From: an uncultured Porphyromonadaceae bacterium | Lineage (GTDB): Bacteria; Bacteroidota; Bacteroidia; Bacteroidales; Muribaculaceae | Length of the DNA stretch: 6,392 nucleotides | Assembly (NCBI GenBank): GCA_947166165.1 | Contig: CAMVDK010000183.1 | Location: 1 to 6,392, forward strand | Reading direction: 5' to 3' | Part shown: in pieces, positions 1-6,033 of the stretch | How positions within the stretch are numbered: position 1 is the first letter of the stretch | How the letters are laid out: every line of letters begins with the position of its first letter | The notes under the pieces: model-generated | Seen by the model: only the letters and a program-made list of their open reading frames with translations | Databases searched by the model: none | What the model was told of the DNA's origin: nothing | Program-made: the position numbers and the translations under genes

Positions 1-40
1 GAATTGTCTTTAATTGTCCTCTGTTGTCCTTAATTGTCTG
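1..40. repeat. Phased decamer array (TTGTC every 10 bp)
   Basis: The pentamer TTGTC starts at 4, 14, 24 and 34, exactly 10 bp apart. The units are TTGTCTTTAA, TTGTCCTCTG, TTGTCCTTAA and a partial TTGTCTG. The array runs into the window edge and may be longer. A 10-bp period puts each copy on the same face of the helix, as in operator arrays, but it could also be a simple tandem repeat. No function is assigned. Confidence 0.75.
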
Positions 41-138
41 AACATTTCGCGGCAGGATTCCGCTGACTGAGGCCTGCTCGAGAGTGGGGCGGCGTGTTAA
101 CGAGGGTTAAATGCTGTGGCGGTTTTCGTGATTTTTTC

Positions 139-157
139 TAGGTTTGAACTACCTTTG
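139..157 (+). promoter_or_regulatory. Candidate Bacteroidota promoter for the lipoprotein gene
   Basis: TACCTTTG at 150-157, followed by C, fits the -7 consensus TAnnTTTG of the Bacteroidota primary sigma factor. A second match, TAGGTTTG, lies at 139-146. The -33 region is poor: only GTG at 128-130 stands about 19 bp upstream of the better -7 site. If 150-157 is used, transcription starts near 162-165 and leaves a leader of about 105 nt. Confidence 0.5.
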
Positions 158-162
158 CATTT

Positions 163-231
163 TAGATTCTGCCGGCAGGGGCTACACGCTGATTCACAGC
201 GATGTGGCACTCGGCAAGGCACTGGAATCTA
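163..231 (+). promoter_or_regulatory. Foldable 5' leader of the lipoprotein mRNA
   Basis: Three nested pairings can form together: TAGATTC 163-169 with GAATCTA 225-231, TGCCG 170-174 with CGGCA 212-216, and CGCTG 187-191 with CAGCG 197-201. The outer stem begins almost exactly at the predicted transcript start. I do not recognise a known riboswitch. The stems are short, so chance folding in GC-rich DNA is possible. Confidence 0.3.
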
Positions 232-271
232 GATGAACTAAATAACACAAGTCATAACAAAGACCGCAACA

Positions 272-811
272 ATGAAATTGAGCAATCTCTTAATGGTTGG
301 TGCCCTGGCCCTGGCATCGTGCAACAATGGCGGCGGCCAGCAGCCCACGCAGGCCCCCGTAGCCCCGCAACCCGCATCCGGACAAGTGTCGGCCGTGCCC
401 GACAGCACCGCCCAGCAGGCTGCCGCCCAGCAGGGCGCGCCGACGCAAGTGCAGCCGCAGGCCCTGCCCGAGCCCATCACCAAGTTTGTGCAGCAGCACT
501 TCCCCGGCGCTACGGTGGTGCGCGTTGAGGCCGACCAGGAGTTCGGAGGCCTCGACTACGACCTCACCCTCAACGATGGCACCGAAGTCGACTTCGACCC
601 CGCCAACGAGTGGGAGAAAGTGGACTGCCACGTCAAGGCCGTGCCCGCAGCCCTGGTGCCCGCAGCCATTGCCAGCTTCGTGAAGAGCAACTATCAGGGC
701 CAGCCCATCACCAAAATCGAAAGGAAGCCCATGGGCTACGAAATCGAGCTTGCCAGCGGACTGGAACTCAAGTTCGACAAGAACGGCAGCTTCATGCACG
801 TGGACGACTGA
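272..811 (+). CDS. PepSY-like domain lipoprotein
   Basis: 179-residue predicted lipoprotein. The N-terminus has K2, a hydrophobic stretch and the lipobox L14-A15-S16-C17, so Cys17 should be lipidated after signal peptidase II cleavage. Residues 18-63 are a Gln/Pro/Ala-rich linker. From about 65 to 179 two similar halves follow (helix EPITKFVQQHFPGATVVRVE then strands; helix VPAAIASFVKSNYQGQPITK then strands ending GLELKFDKNGSFMHVDD), the pattern of the Bacteroidota PepSY-like (DUF2874) family of periplasmic proteins of unknown function. The residues after Cys17 (NNGGGQQ) lack the acidic cluster typical of surface lipoprotein export, so a periplasm-facing location is more likely (inference). 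The start is the first Met in frame and directly begins the signal peptide; there is no clear Shine-Dalgarno, which is normal in this phylum. It is monocistronic, with its own candidate promoter and a hairpin downstream. Confidence 0.85.
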   Translation: MKLSNLLMVGALALASCNNGGGQQPTQAPVAPQPASGQVSAVPDSTAQQAAAQQGAPTQVQPQALPEPITKFVQQHFPGATVVRVEADQEFGGLDYDLTLNDGTEVDFDPANEWEKVDCHVKAVPAALVPAAIASFVKSNYQGQPITKIERKPMGYEIELASGLELKFDKNGSFMHVDD

Positions 812-842
812 CCTCGCGGCGGCCGAACAGCCACAAAAGGAG

Positions 843-906
843 ACCCTGTGCCCGTGTCCCTGCCACCTGTGTATAGCTATAGCTTTGCTGACACGGGTGG
901 CAGGGT
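843..906 (+). terminator. Strong hairpin with an alternative fold; possible lipoprotein-gene terminator
   Basis: Fold A: 858-872 (CCCTGCCACCTGTGT) pairs with 891-905 over 15 bp with one G-T wobble and an 18-nt loop. Fold B: ACCCTG 843-848 with CAGGGT 901-906 plus GCCCGTGTC 850-858 with 890-898, which uses the same right arm. The hairpin lies 31 bp after the lipoprotein stop and before the metG promoter. No T-run follows, so it is not a classical intrinsic terminator; it may protect the mRNA 3' end. Confidence 0.45.
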
Positions 907-963
907 CGCAGATGCAGGGTTTCGCCCACGCAAAACGAAGAAGAGTCGGAGAAATTGGCGGGT

Positions 964-984
964 GTGCATTGTGCATTGTGCATT
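964..984. repeat. Three tandem GTGCATT units in the metG promoter
   Basis: Three exact copies of GTGCATT sit at 964-970, 971-977 and 978-984. The array supplies the -33 TTG of the metG promoter and part of the spacer. Confidence 0.85.
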
Positions 985-998
985 AATTTGTAACTTTG
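969..998 (+). promoter_or_regulatory. metG promoter, Bacteroidota type
   Basis: -7 element TAACTTTG at 991-998, followed by C, and -33 TTG at 969-971 with a 19-bp spacer, match the Bacteroidota consensus well. Transcription would start near 1003-1006 and give a short leader of about 25 nt. A purine-rich GGAG at 1019-1022 lies 8 nt before the ATG and may act as a weak Shine-Dalgarno. No T-box or other leader structure fits in so short a UTR. Confidence 0.75.
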
Positions 999-1030
999 CA
1001 GCTTGAAATCAAAAAAACGGAGAAACAGAT

Positions 1031-3073
1031 ATGGAAAAGAAGAGCTACAAACGCACGCTGGTGACCACCGCGCTGCCTTATGCCAACGGCCCGGTGCACA
1101 TCGGCCACCTGGCCGGCGTCTATGTGCCGGCCGACATCTACACCCGCTACCTGCGCCTGCGCGGCGAGGACGTGGTGATGATTGGCGGCAGCGATGAGCA
1201 TGGAGTGCCCATCACCATCAAGGCGATGAAGGAAGGCGTGACCCCGCAGGACATCGTCGACCGCTACCATAACATCATCAAGGACTCGATGGCCGGGCTG
1301 GGCATCTCGTTCGACATCTACGGCCGCACCACCAGCGCCACCCACCGCGCGACGGCTAGCGAGTTTTTCAAGAAACTCTACGACAAGGGCGAGTTCATCG
1401 AGCAGACCAGCCAGCAGTTCTACGACGAGCAGGCCGACCAGTGGCTTGCCGACCGCTACATCATGGGCACCTGCCCGCATTGCGGCAACGAGCGCGCCTA
1501 TGGCGACCAGTGCGAGCAATGCGGCCGCGACCTGAACGCCACCGACCTGATCAACCCGCACAGCACCATCACCGGCAACACGCCCGTGCTGCGCGAAACC
1601 AAGCACTGGTATATGCCGCTCGACAAGTGGGAACCGCGGCTGCGCGAGTGGATTCTCGAAGGGCACAAGGAGTGGAAGCCCAACGTCTACGGCCAGTGCA
1701 AGTCGTGGCTTGACGGCGGCCTGCAGCCGCGTGCCGTGACCCGCGACCTGAACTGGGGCATCCCCGTGCCCATCGAAGGCGCCGAGGGAAAGGTGCTCTA
1801 CGTTTGGTTCGACGCTCCCATCGGATACATCAGCAACACCAAGGACCTGCTGCCCGACTCGTGGGAGAAATACTGGAAAGACCCCGACACACGCATCATC
1901 CACTTCATCGGCAAGGACAACATCGTGTTCCACTGCCTCATCTTCCCCGCCATGCTCATGGCCGAGGGGTCGTACCAGCTGCCCGAAAACGTGCCCGCCA
2001 ACGAGTTTCTCAACCTTGAAGGCGACAAAATCTCCACCAGCCGCAACTGGGCCGTGTGGCTGCATGAATATCTGGAGCAGTTCCCCGGCAAGCAGGACGT
2101 GCTGCGCTACGTGCTCACCGCCAACGCCCCCGAGACCAAGGACAACGACTTCACCTGGCGCGACTTCCAGGCCCGCAACAACAACGAGCTGGTGGCCATT
2201 CTGGGCAACTTTGTCAACCGCGCCATGGTGCTCACCCACAAATACTTCGACGGCGTGATTCCCGCCGCCGGCGAGCTGACCGACTACGACCGTCAGACCC
2301 TGGCCGAGTTCCACGACGTGAAGGCCACCTTGAGCCAGAACATCGAGACCTTCCACTTCCGCGAGGCACTCAAGGACGCCATGAACCTGGCGCGCATCGG
2401 CAACAAATACCTGGCCGACACCGAGCCCTGGAAGCTCGCCAAGACCGACATGAAGCGCGTCGAGACCATCATGAACATCGCGCTGCAGATTTCGGCCAAC
2501 CTGGCCATCGCCTTCGAGCCGTTCCTGCCCTTCAGCGCCGAAAAGCTGCGCGCCATGCTGGGCATGGCCGAGGCACGCTGGGACAAGCTGGGCGCCACCG
2601 ACATCCTGGCCGCCGGCAGCCGCATCGGGCAGCCCGTGCTGCTGTTCGAGAAAATCGACGACAGCGTCGTCGACGCCCAGATGCAGCGCCTCGAGCGCAT
2701 CAAGCAGGAGAACATCCTGGGCAACTTCCAGCCCAAGCCCGTGGCCGAGCCTTGCACCTTCGACGATTTCACCCGTCTCGACATCCGCGTTGGCACCGTG
2801 CTCGAGTGCGCGAAGGTGAAGAAGGCCGACAAGCTGCTCCAGTTCAAGATTGACGACGGCATGGGCGGGCGCACCATTGTGAGCGGCATTGCCAAGTGGT
2901 ATCAGCCCGAGGAACTGGTCGGCCGTCAGGTGTGCTTCATCGCCAACCTGCCGCCGCGCACGCTCAAGGGCATCGAGAGCCAGGGCATGATCCTCAGCGC
3001 CGAGGACGCCGACGGCCGCCTCGTTGTCATCGGCCCCACCGGCCCCGTGAAGCCCGGCGTGCAAGTGGGCTAA
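1031..3073 (+). CDS. metG: Methionine-tRNA ligase with C-terminal tRNA-binding domain
   Basis: Cytoplasmic class I synthetase that joins methionine to tRNA-Met (initiator and elongator) using ATP. 680 residues, in the usual range for the long bacterial form. The Rossmann catalytic core has the HIGH motif at 23-26 (context YANGPVHIGHLAG). The zinc knuckle has Cys148, Cys151, Cys161 and Cys164 (CPHC...CEQC). The KMSKS loop reads KISTS at 333-337. The anticodon-binding helical domain has N458...PW467. Residues 577-680 form an OB-fold tRNA-binding domain of the Trbp111/EMAP type (FDDFTRLDIRVGTV... through ...SQGMILSAED...), which promotes dimerisation and tRNA affinity in the family. The start is fixed by the N-terminal family pattern, the promoter just upstream and a GGAG at 8 nt. 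It is transcribed alone and ends in a strong terminator. A long open frame on the opposite strand is a codon-bias shadow. Confidence 0.98.
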   Translation: MEKKSYKRTLVTTALPYANGPVHIGHLAGVYVPADIYTRYLRLRGEDVVMIGGSDEHGVPITIKAMKEGVTPQDIVDRYHNIIKDSMAGLGISFDIYGRTTSATHRATASEFFKKLYDKGEFIEQTSQQFYDEQADQWLADRYIMGTCPHCGNERAYGDQCEQCGRDLNATDLINPHSTITGNTPVLRETKHWYMPLDKWEPRLREWILEGHKEWKPNVYGQCKSWLDGGLQPRAVTRDLNWGIPVPIEGAEGKVLYVWFDAPIGYISNTKDLLPDSWEKYWKDPDTRIIHFIGKDNIVFHCLIFPAMLMAEGSYQLPENVPANEFLNLEGDKISTSRNWAVWLHEYLEQFPGKQDVLRYVLTANAPETKDNDFTWRDFQARNNNELVAILGNFVNRAMVLTHKYFDGVIPAAGELTDYDRQTLAEFHDVKATLSQNIETFHFREALKDAMNLARIGNKYLADTEPWKLAKTDMKRVETIMNIALQISANLAIAFEPFLPFSAEKLRAMLGMAEARWDKLGATDILAAGSRIGQPVLLFEKIDDSVVDAQMQRLERIKQENILGNFQPKPVAEPCTFDDFTRLDIRVGTVLECAKVKKADKLLQFKIDDGMGGRTIVSGIAKWYQPEELVGRQVCFIANLPPRTLKGIESQGMILSAEDADGRLVVIGPTGPVKPGVQVG

Positions 3074-3096
3074 CCCTAATCCGAGCAATATACCTT

Positions 3097-3140
3097 TTGG
3101 CGGAATCTCACCTTTTCAGGCAGATTCCGCCAATTTTTTT
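3097..3140 (+). terminator. Intrinsic terminator of metG
   Basis: A perfect 12-bp stem, TTGGCGGAATCT 3097-3108 with AGATTCCGCCAA 3122-3133, a 13-nt loop and seven T residues at 3134-3140. It starts 24 bp after the metG stop. On the minus strand no T-run follows the stem, so it should act mainly on the plus-strand transcript. Confidence 0.93.
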
Positions 3141-3182
3141 CGATGTCACGTGCCTGCCACCGGCGGCGGCAGAACGAATCCC

Positions 3183-3238
3183 CAAGCAGAGCACCATCGC
3201 AGCCCGCTGCGGGAAGGCGGGTTGGATGATGCTGCTTG
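3183..3238 (-). terminator. Nested palindrome at the 3' end of the minus-strand operon
   Basis: Three stacked pairings share one centre: CAAGCAG 3183-3189 with CTGCTTG 3232-3238, CATC 3195-3198 with GATG 3225-3228, and CCCGC 3203-3207 with GCGGG 3217-3221. It lies 20 bp beyond the stop of the dockerin-protein gene, where an operon terminator is expected. There is no T-run on the minus strand, so it may instead be an mRNA 3'-end stabiliser or a dispersed palindromic repeat. Confidence 0.4.
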
Positions 3239-3258
3239 CCTTGGCGATGTGTTAAGGC

Positions 3259-4470
3259 TCAGTCTTTCCTGACAATCACATTGATGGCGATGTTCAGGTC
3301 GTCGATGTCGACCACGCCGTTGCCGTCGGCGTCGGCCTTCGGGTGGTCGTCGGTCTTGGCCTTGCCCACCATGATGTTGATAATGATGTTGATGTCGTCG
3401 ATGTCCACCACGCCGTTGCCGTCGGCGTCGCCGCGCGGTCCGGGAGCACTCTGCTGCAGGAACTTCAGCGTCACCGTGCTGGTGCTTGTCGCATCGTGCA
3501 GGGCCACGTAATAGGTCCCGGCGCGGTTGACTACGAGTCCGCGTGCCGTGGTCGATGCCGTGCCAGTGGTGTAGAGCAGTTCCTGGCCCTTGGGGTCGAA
3601 GAGCCTCATCGAGCACGAGCGGTCGGTTTGCAGCGCCACGCTGTCGCCGGCGGTGGCCGTGAAGGTGTACCATAAGATGGCCGCCCCCGTGGGTCCGGCG
3701 TGCCGGAACTCACCGCCACCGGTGATGTCCTGAATCACGTCGACGGTGCGCTTCACGCGGCTGTCGCCGAAGGTGGCAAACGCAAAGTCGGCCCGTCCGG
3801 CATCGTTGCGCACCATCACGCCCAGCTGGTTGCTGCTGATGGCCACCGGCGTGCCGTCGGTCTCGAAGTCGAGTCCGAAACTGGTGGTTTTGAAGTCGTC
3901 GGCCTCAGGTAGCGCCCACTGGTCGTGAATGAGGAACGTGGGTTTGTCGAGGTGCGCGGAAATGGCCCGGGTGGTGTTGCTGTTCACCCAGTAGGCATAG
4001 TCAGTCACCCCTTTGGGGCCGATGTGCTGTTTGTCGAAGTGTCCCGTGGCCATCGTCACCACGCCGTTGCGGCTGGTGAACACCAGGCGTATGGTGTGCA
4101 TGCCGTCGGCCAGGGTGCTCATGTCGAGCGAGAGCGTCTGTCGGCCGGCCACCGACATCGAGGTCAGCTTGGTGGGCTCGTCGGCATTGTCGAGGGCAAT
4201 CATCGGGGTCATCTGGCCGGGCACGTTGGAGTCGAGATAGAAGTGTGCGCCCACGGGAGCCGACAGGCGCCCCTGGTCGTCGCGGGCGGTCCAGTAGATG
4301 GTGTGCATGCCATCGGCCAGGTGGCTCACGTCGAGCGTGAAACTGCCCGAAGCCACGGTCAGCTCGCGGGCCTCGCTCTCGCCGTCGAGCCAGTAGTAGC
4401 CCCCCGTGATGCCAGCCTGCACCACTGCCGCGGCGCAGAGCATCAAGGTTGTGAATACATGTCGTTTCAT
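3259..4470 (-). CDS. Secreted multidomain protein with C-terminal dockerin-like repeats
   Basis: 403 residues. Residues 1-19 (MKRHVFTTLMLCAAAVVQA) form a type I signal peptide. Residues about 20-80 and 88-150 are two similar beta-rich modules, each carrying LADGMHTI (51-58 and 120-127); modules of this look are frequent in Bacteroidales secreted proteins. Residues about 150-345 contain a stretch resembling a pre-peptidase C-terminal type beta-sandwich (YTFTATAGDSV... GTYYVALHDA). Residues 348-403 are two dockerin type I calcium-binding repeats beginning at D348 and D380, each DADGNGVVDIDD followed by a hydrophobic helix. Known dockerins bind cohesins; none is encoded here, so the partner is unknown. 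The frame is open further upstream, but Met at 4470 is chosen because it starts the signal peptide and avoids overlap with the preceding gene. It lies 17 bp after that gene, so the two are probably cotranscribed. No catalytic residues are recognised. Confidence 0.85.
   Translation of the reverse strand: MKRHVFTTLMLCAAAVVQAGITGGYYWLDGESEARELTVASGSFTLDVSHLADGMHTIYWTARDDQGRLSAPVGAHFYLDSNVPGQMTPMIALDNADEPTKLTSMSVAGRQTLSLDMSTLADGMHTIRLVFTSRNGVVTMATGHFDKQHIGPKGVTDYAYWVNSNTTRAISAHLDKPTFLIHDQWALPEADDFKTTSFGLDFETDGTPVAISSNQLGVMVRNDAGRADFAFATFGDSRVKRTVDVIQDITGGGEFRHAGPTGAAILWYTFTATAGDSVALQTDRSCSMRLFDPKGQELLYTTGTASTTARGLVVNRAGTYYVALHDATSTSTVTLKFLQQSAPGPRGDADGNGVVDIDDINIIINIMVGKAKTDDHPKADADGNGVVDIDDLNIAINVIVRKD
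3298..3430. repeat. Direct repeat encoding the two dockerin segments
   Basis: 3298-3334 and 3394-3430 are 37-bp direct repeats with one mismatch (G/C at the thirteenth base), 96 bp (32 codons) apart. They encode the calcium-binding loops of both dockerin segments. Such nucleotide identity exceeds what protein conservation demands and suggests recent duplication or gene conversion. Confidence 0.85.
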
Positions 4471-4487
4471 AGTCGCAAGGGGTTTAG

Positions 4488-5543
4488 TCAGTTGCTCTCT
4501 TCTACGGTGATGTCCACAGCGAGTTTGCCGTCGGCGCTGGTCTTTCCGGCCACGTCGCACTTGGTGATGCGCGGGTTGCTCACCATGGGCGAGTAGGGCG
4601 TGTTGCCGCCGTACATGCCAATCTGCGTGCCGTCGGTGCCCAGATAGGTGCTCTTGGCCTCGTCGGTGAGCGTGAAGTCGCTCTTCCAGGTGTAGTTGCC
4701 GATAAAGTTCTTGAAGATGGAGCTGAAGCTGTCGGCCACCTTGTTGGTGTTGTTTTCGATGTTGTTGAAGATGGTGGCCACGTTCGAGTCGGGGTTGATG
4801 AACAGGCAGTTCCACATCGCCACAGTATTGGGAACGGTGGGTTGGAAGCCGTAGAGGATGCAGTTATTGAATTTGCGTCCCACGTGGAAATAGCTTCCAC
4901 TTCCACTGTAATTCCAAATCCTTATCACACAATTATCAAAAGTGTTTTCAGATTGACTGTCATTATAAGGAAAACCTTGATAGTTAGGCAAATGACAGAA
5001 ACTGTTGTTGAATGTGCTGTTGATAAAGTTGAAATAATAAGAACTGTTTACATCAAGTATGTGGCAACTGTAGAAATGGCAATCGGTGAATCTTTTATCA
5101 CCACTACTATAGTATGCGTTACGCAGCCGGCACTTCACAAACACCACACCGCTCACGTCGACTCCCGAGGCGACAAGCGCCTTGTCGGCCAAGAAGTCGA
5201 TGCCTTCGAACTGCGTGAATTGTCCCGATTCGAGGCTGGAGGCGTTGCCCGTGAGGGTGACCACGCTGGAGATGATGGTTGCCTCGGTGGCGTTGGCTTC
5301 GTCGGGCAGCATGCCGGCTCCGCGCACGGTGATGCGCTTTTCGATGGTGGTGCCCTTGAAGGTGCCGGCGCTCAGGTTGATCACATCGCCATGGCTGGCG
5401 GCGGTGGCGGCATTGGCAAAGGCGTCGGCGCCGTAGTAGAGTCTCACTTGCCCGTTGTGGGTGAGGGCAGCCACCTGGGTCTGGGCCCATGTGCTGAGTG
5501 CGCATATAGCGAGCGCCAGCAGCAGCAATAATTCCTTTCTCAT
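4488..5543 (-). CDS. Secreted beta-helix-like protein of unknown function
   Basis: 351 residues. MRKELLLLLALAICALSTWA (1-20) is a type I signal peptide, with cleavage expected before Gln21. Mature residues 21-80 (hydrophobic strand, AFANAATAASHGDVINLSAGTF, then IEKRITVRGAGM) are the opening seen in right-handed parallel beta-helix proteins of the pectin-lyase-like type. Short strands with regularly placed F/N/C (TDCHFYSCHI, NTFDNCVIRIW, FNNCILYGF, WNCLFIN) continue to about residue 265 and look like coils with inward Asn and Cys ladders. The C-terminal part (to VDITVEESN) is not recognised. No pectinase or lyase active site is apparent, so an adhesive or binding role is as likely as enzymatic. 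The start at 5543 is chosen for the signal peptide; the upstream extension of the frame runs into the structured leader. First gene of the operon. Bases about 4880-5125 (residues about 140-221) are AT-rich, unlike the rest. Confidence 0.8.
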   Translation of the reverse strand: MRKELLLLLALAICALSTWAQTQVAALTHNGQVRLYYGADAFANAATAASHGDVINLSAGTFKGTTIEKRITVRGAGMLPDEANATEATIISSVVTLTGNASSLESGQFTQFEGIDFLADKALVASGVDVSGVVFVKCRLRNAYYSSGDKRFTDCHFYSCHILDVNSSYYFNFINSTFNNSFCHLPNYQGFPYNDSQSENTFDNCVIRIWNYSGSGSYFHVGRKFNNCILYGFQPTVPNTVAMWNCLFINPDSNVATIFNNIENNTNKVADSFSSIFKNFIGNYTWKSDFTLTDEAKSTYLGTDGTQIGMYGGNTPYSPMVSNPRITKCDVAGKTSADGKLAVDITVEESN

Positions 5544-5593
5544 TGTAATAGAATCGTTGATCGTGAGTCGCGCAGCACCGTGCAACTCGCTAT

Positions 5594-5635
5594 AAAACAA
5601 GACAAAAGGAAAACGTGGTGCTGCCATGCCACGTT
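5594..5635 (-). terminator. Terminator-like stem in the operon leader
   Basis: Read on the minus strand, AACGTGG (5635-5629), a 10-nt loop and CCACGTT (5618-5612) form a 7-bp stem followed by the T-rich tract TTCCTTTTGTCTTGTTTT (5611-5594). It could end a leader transcript about 50 bp before the beta-helix start codon. The T-tract is interrupted, so partial termination is the fairest reading. Confidence 0.45.
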
Positions 5636-5636
5636 C

Positions 5637-5766
5637 CGATTCGGAGGTCCTGAGAAAACCCTTGAGCACGAACGATGTAATGCACCGGCAACGCCACGCC
5701 TGTATAGCGTGGTAGCCGTCACGACATCTTTGCGCTCAATCAGAAGTTTCTCAGGTTTCCGAATCG
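5637..5766 (-). ncRNA. Long stepped hairpin: structured leader or separate noncoding RNA
   Basis: Seven pairings share a centre near 5702: CGATTCGGA 5637-5645 with 5758-5766; CCTGAGAAA 5649-5657 with 5747-5755; TTGAGC 5662-5667 with 5734-5739; CGAA 5669-5672 with 5729-5732 (one G-T); GATGT 5674-5678 with 5724-5728; CGGC 5686-5689 with 5715-5718; CCACGC 5694-5699 with 5707-5712. That is 43 pairs over 130 nt, with only small internal loops and a 7-nt apical loop. The promoter at 5852-5882 would transcribe it, and a terminator-like stem follows, giving an RNA of about 240-250 nt. A rod-like RNA of this size recalls 6S RNA, but I see no large central bubble, and it could equally be a 5' UTR of the operon. 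I cannot name the family. Confidence 0.5.
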
Positions 5767-5810
5767 CAAGATGAGCATAACGCTTCCTTAATCCCGCAAA
5801 AATCGCTATT

Positions 5811-5836
5811 AAAAACCACAGCAGCGTGTGCGTGGT
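5811..5836 (-). terminator. Promoter-proximal hairpin with T-run (possible attenuator)
   Basis: On the minus strand, ACCAC (5836-5832) pairs with GTGGT (5819-5815), GCA (5831-5829) with TGC (5823-5821), with one bulged T and a 5-nt loop, followed directly by TTTT (5814-5811). It begins about 10 nt after the predicted transcript start and could release a very short RNA or pause the polymerase. Confidence 0.35.
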
Positions 5837-5851
5837 GTTTTGTAGCGGTTG

Positions 5852-5882
5852 CAAAATTAAGCAATATTTCTGGAATGGCAAA
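5852..5882 (-). promoter_or_regulatory. Promoter for the structured leader and the secreted-protein operon
   Basis: On the minus strand TTTG (5882-5879), a 19-bp spacer and TAATTTTG (5859-5852) match both Bacteroidota promoter elements. The start point would be near 5846, about 300 nt before the beta-helix start codon. No comparable promoter was seen closer to the gene. Confidence 0.72.
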
Positions 5883-5930
5883 ATATTGAGCGAGTAAAAG
5901 GTGGCGCAAGGGAAAGGATGCAATCAGAGC

Positions 5931-6011
5931 GCCTCTGAAGGAGGCCACACGAGGGTGAGGGGAAATACCGCAGTAGGGCCTCGCCTTGGCGTGGCCACCT
6001 CCTCCAGAGGC
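5931..6011. repeat. Imperfect inverted repeat, REP-like
   Basis: GCCTCTG 5931-5937 pairs with CAGAGGC 6005-6011, GGCCAC 5943-5948 with GTGGCC 5991-5996, and CGAGG 5950-5954 with CCTCG 5979-5983. Together with the hairpin at 6034-6064 it resembles a composite palindromic intergenic element. No gene is recognised in it. Confidence 0.5.
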
Positions 6012-6033
6012 ATTTCTGCCAGCTGATGGCATT

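Noticed and set aside
1..40. CRISPR array
   Set aside because: The units are only 10 bp with no spacers.
290..976. 228-codon minus-strand frame opposite the lipoprotein gene
   Set aside because: Shadow of the lipoprotein reading frame; the plus-strand product has a clean lipobox and domain.
2027..2041. KISTS in place of KMSKS as a sign of an inactive MetRS
   Set aside because: This loop varies in class I enzymes and the rest of the enzyme (HIGH, four zinc cysteines, anticodon motif, tRNA-binding domain) is intact.
983..3088. 701-codon open frame antisense to the whole of metG
   Set aside because: It mirrors the GC-rich codon pattern of metG, has low-complexity V/L/A/G/H-rich content and resembles no family; metG itself is unambiguous.
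3925..4596. 223-codon plus-strand frame opposite the secreted-protein genes
   Set aside because: Antisense shadow; the minus-strand products have signal peptides and recognisable domains.
4471..4815. N-terminal extension of the dockerin protein to 518 codons
   Set aside because: The extra part is the preceding gene read in another frame, and a signal peptide starts exactly at 4470.
5544..5669. 42-codon N-terminal extension of the beta-helix protein
   Set aside because: It would bury the signal peptide inside the chain and overlaps the leader hairpin and T-rich tract.
5637..5766. tRNA or tmRNA gene in the operon leader
   Set aside because: No acceptor stem, T-loop GTTCRA arrangement or CCA end could be fitted; the fold is one long rod.
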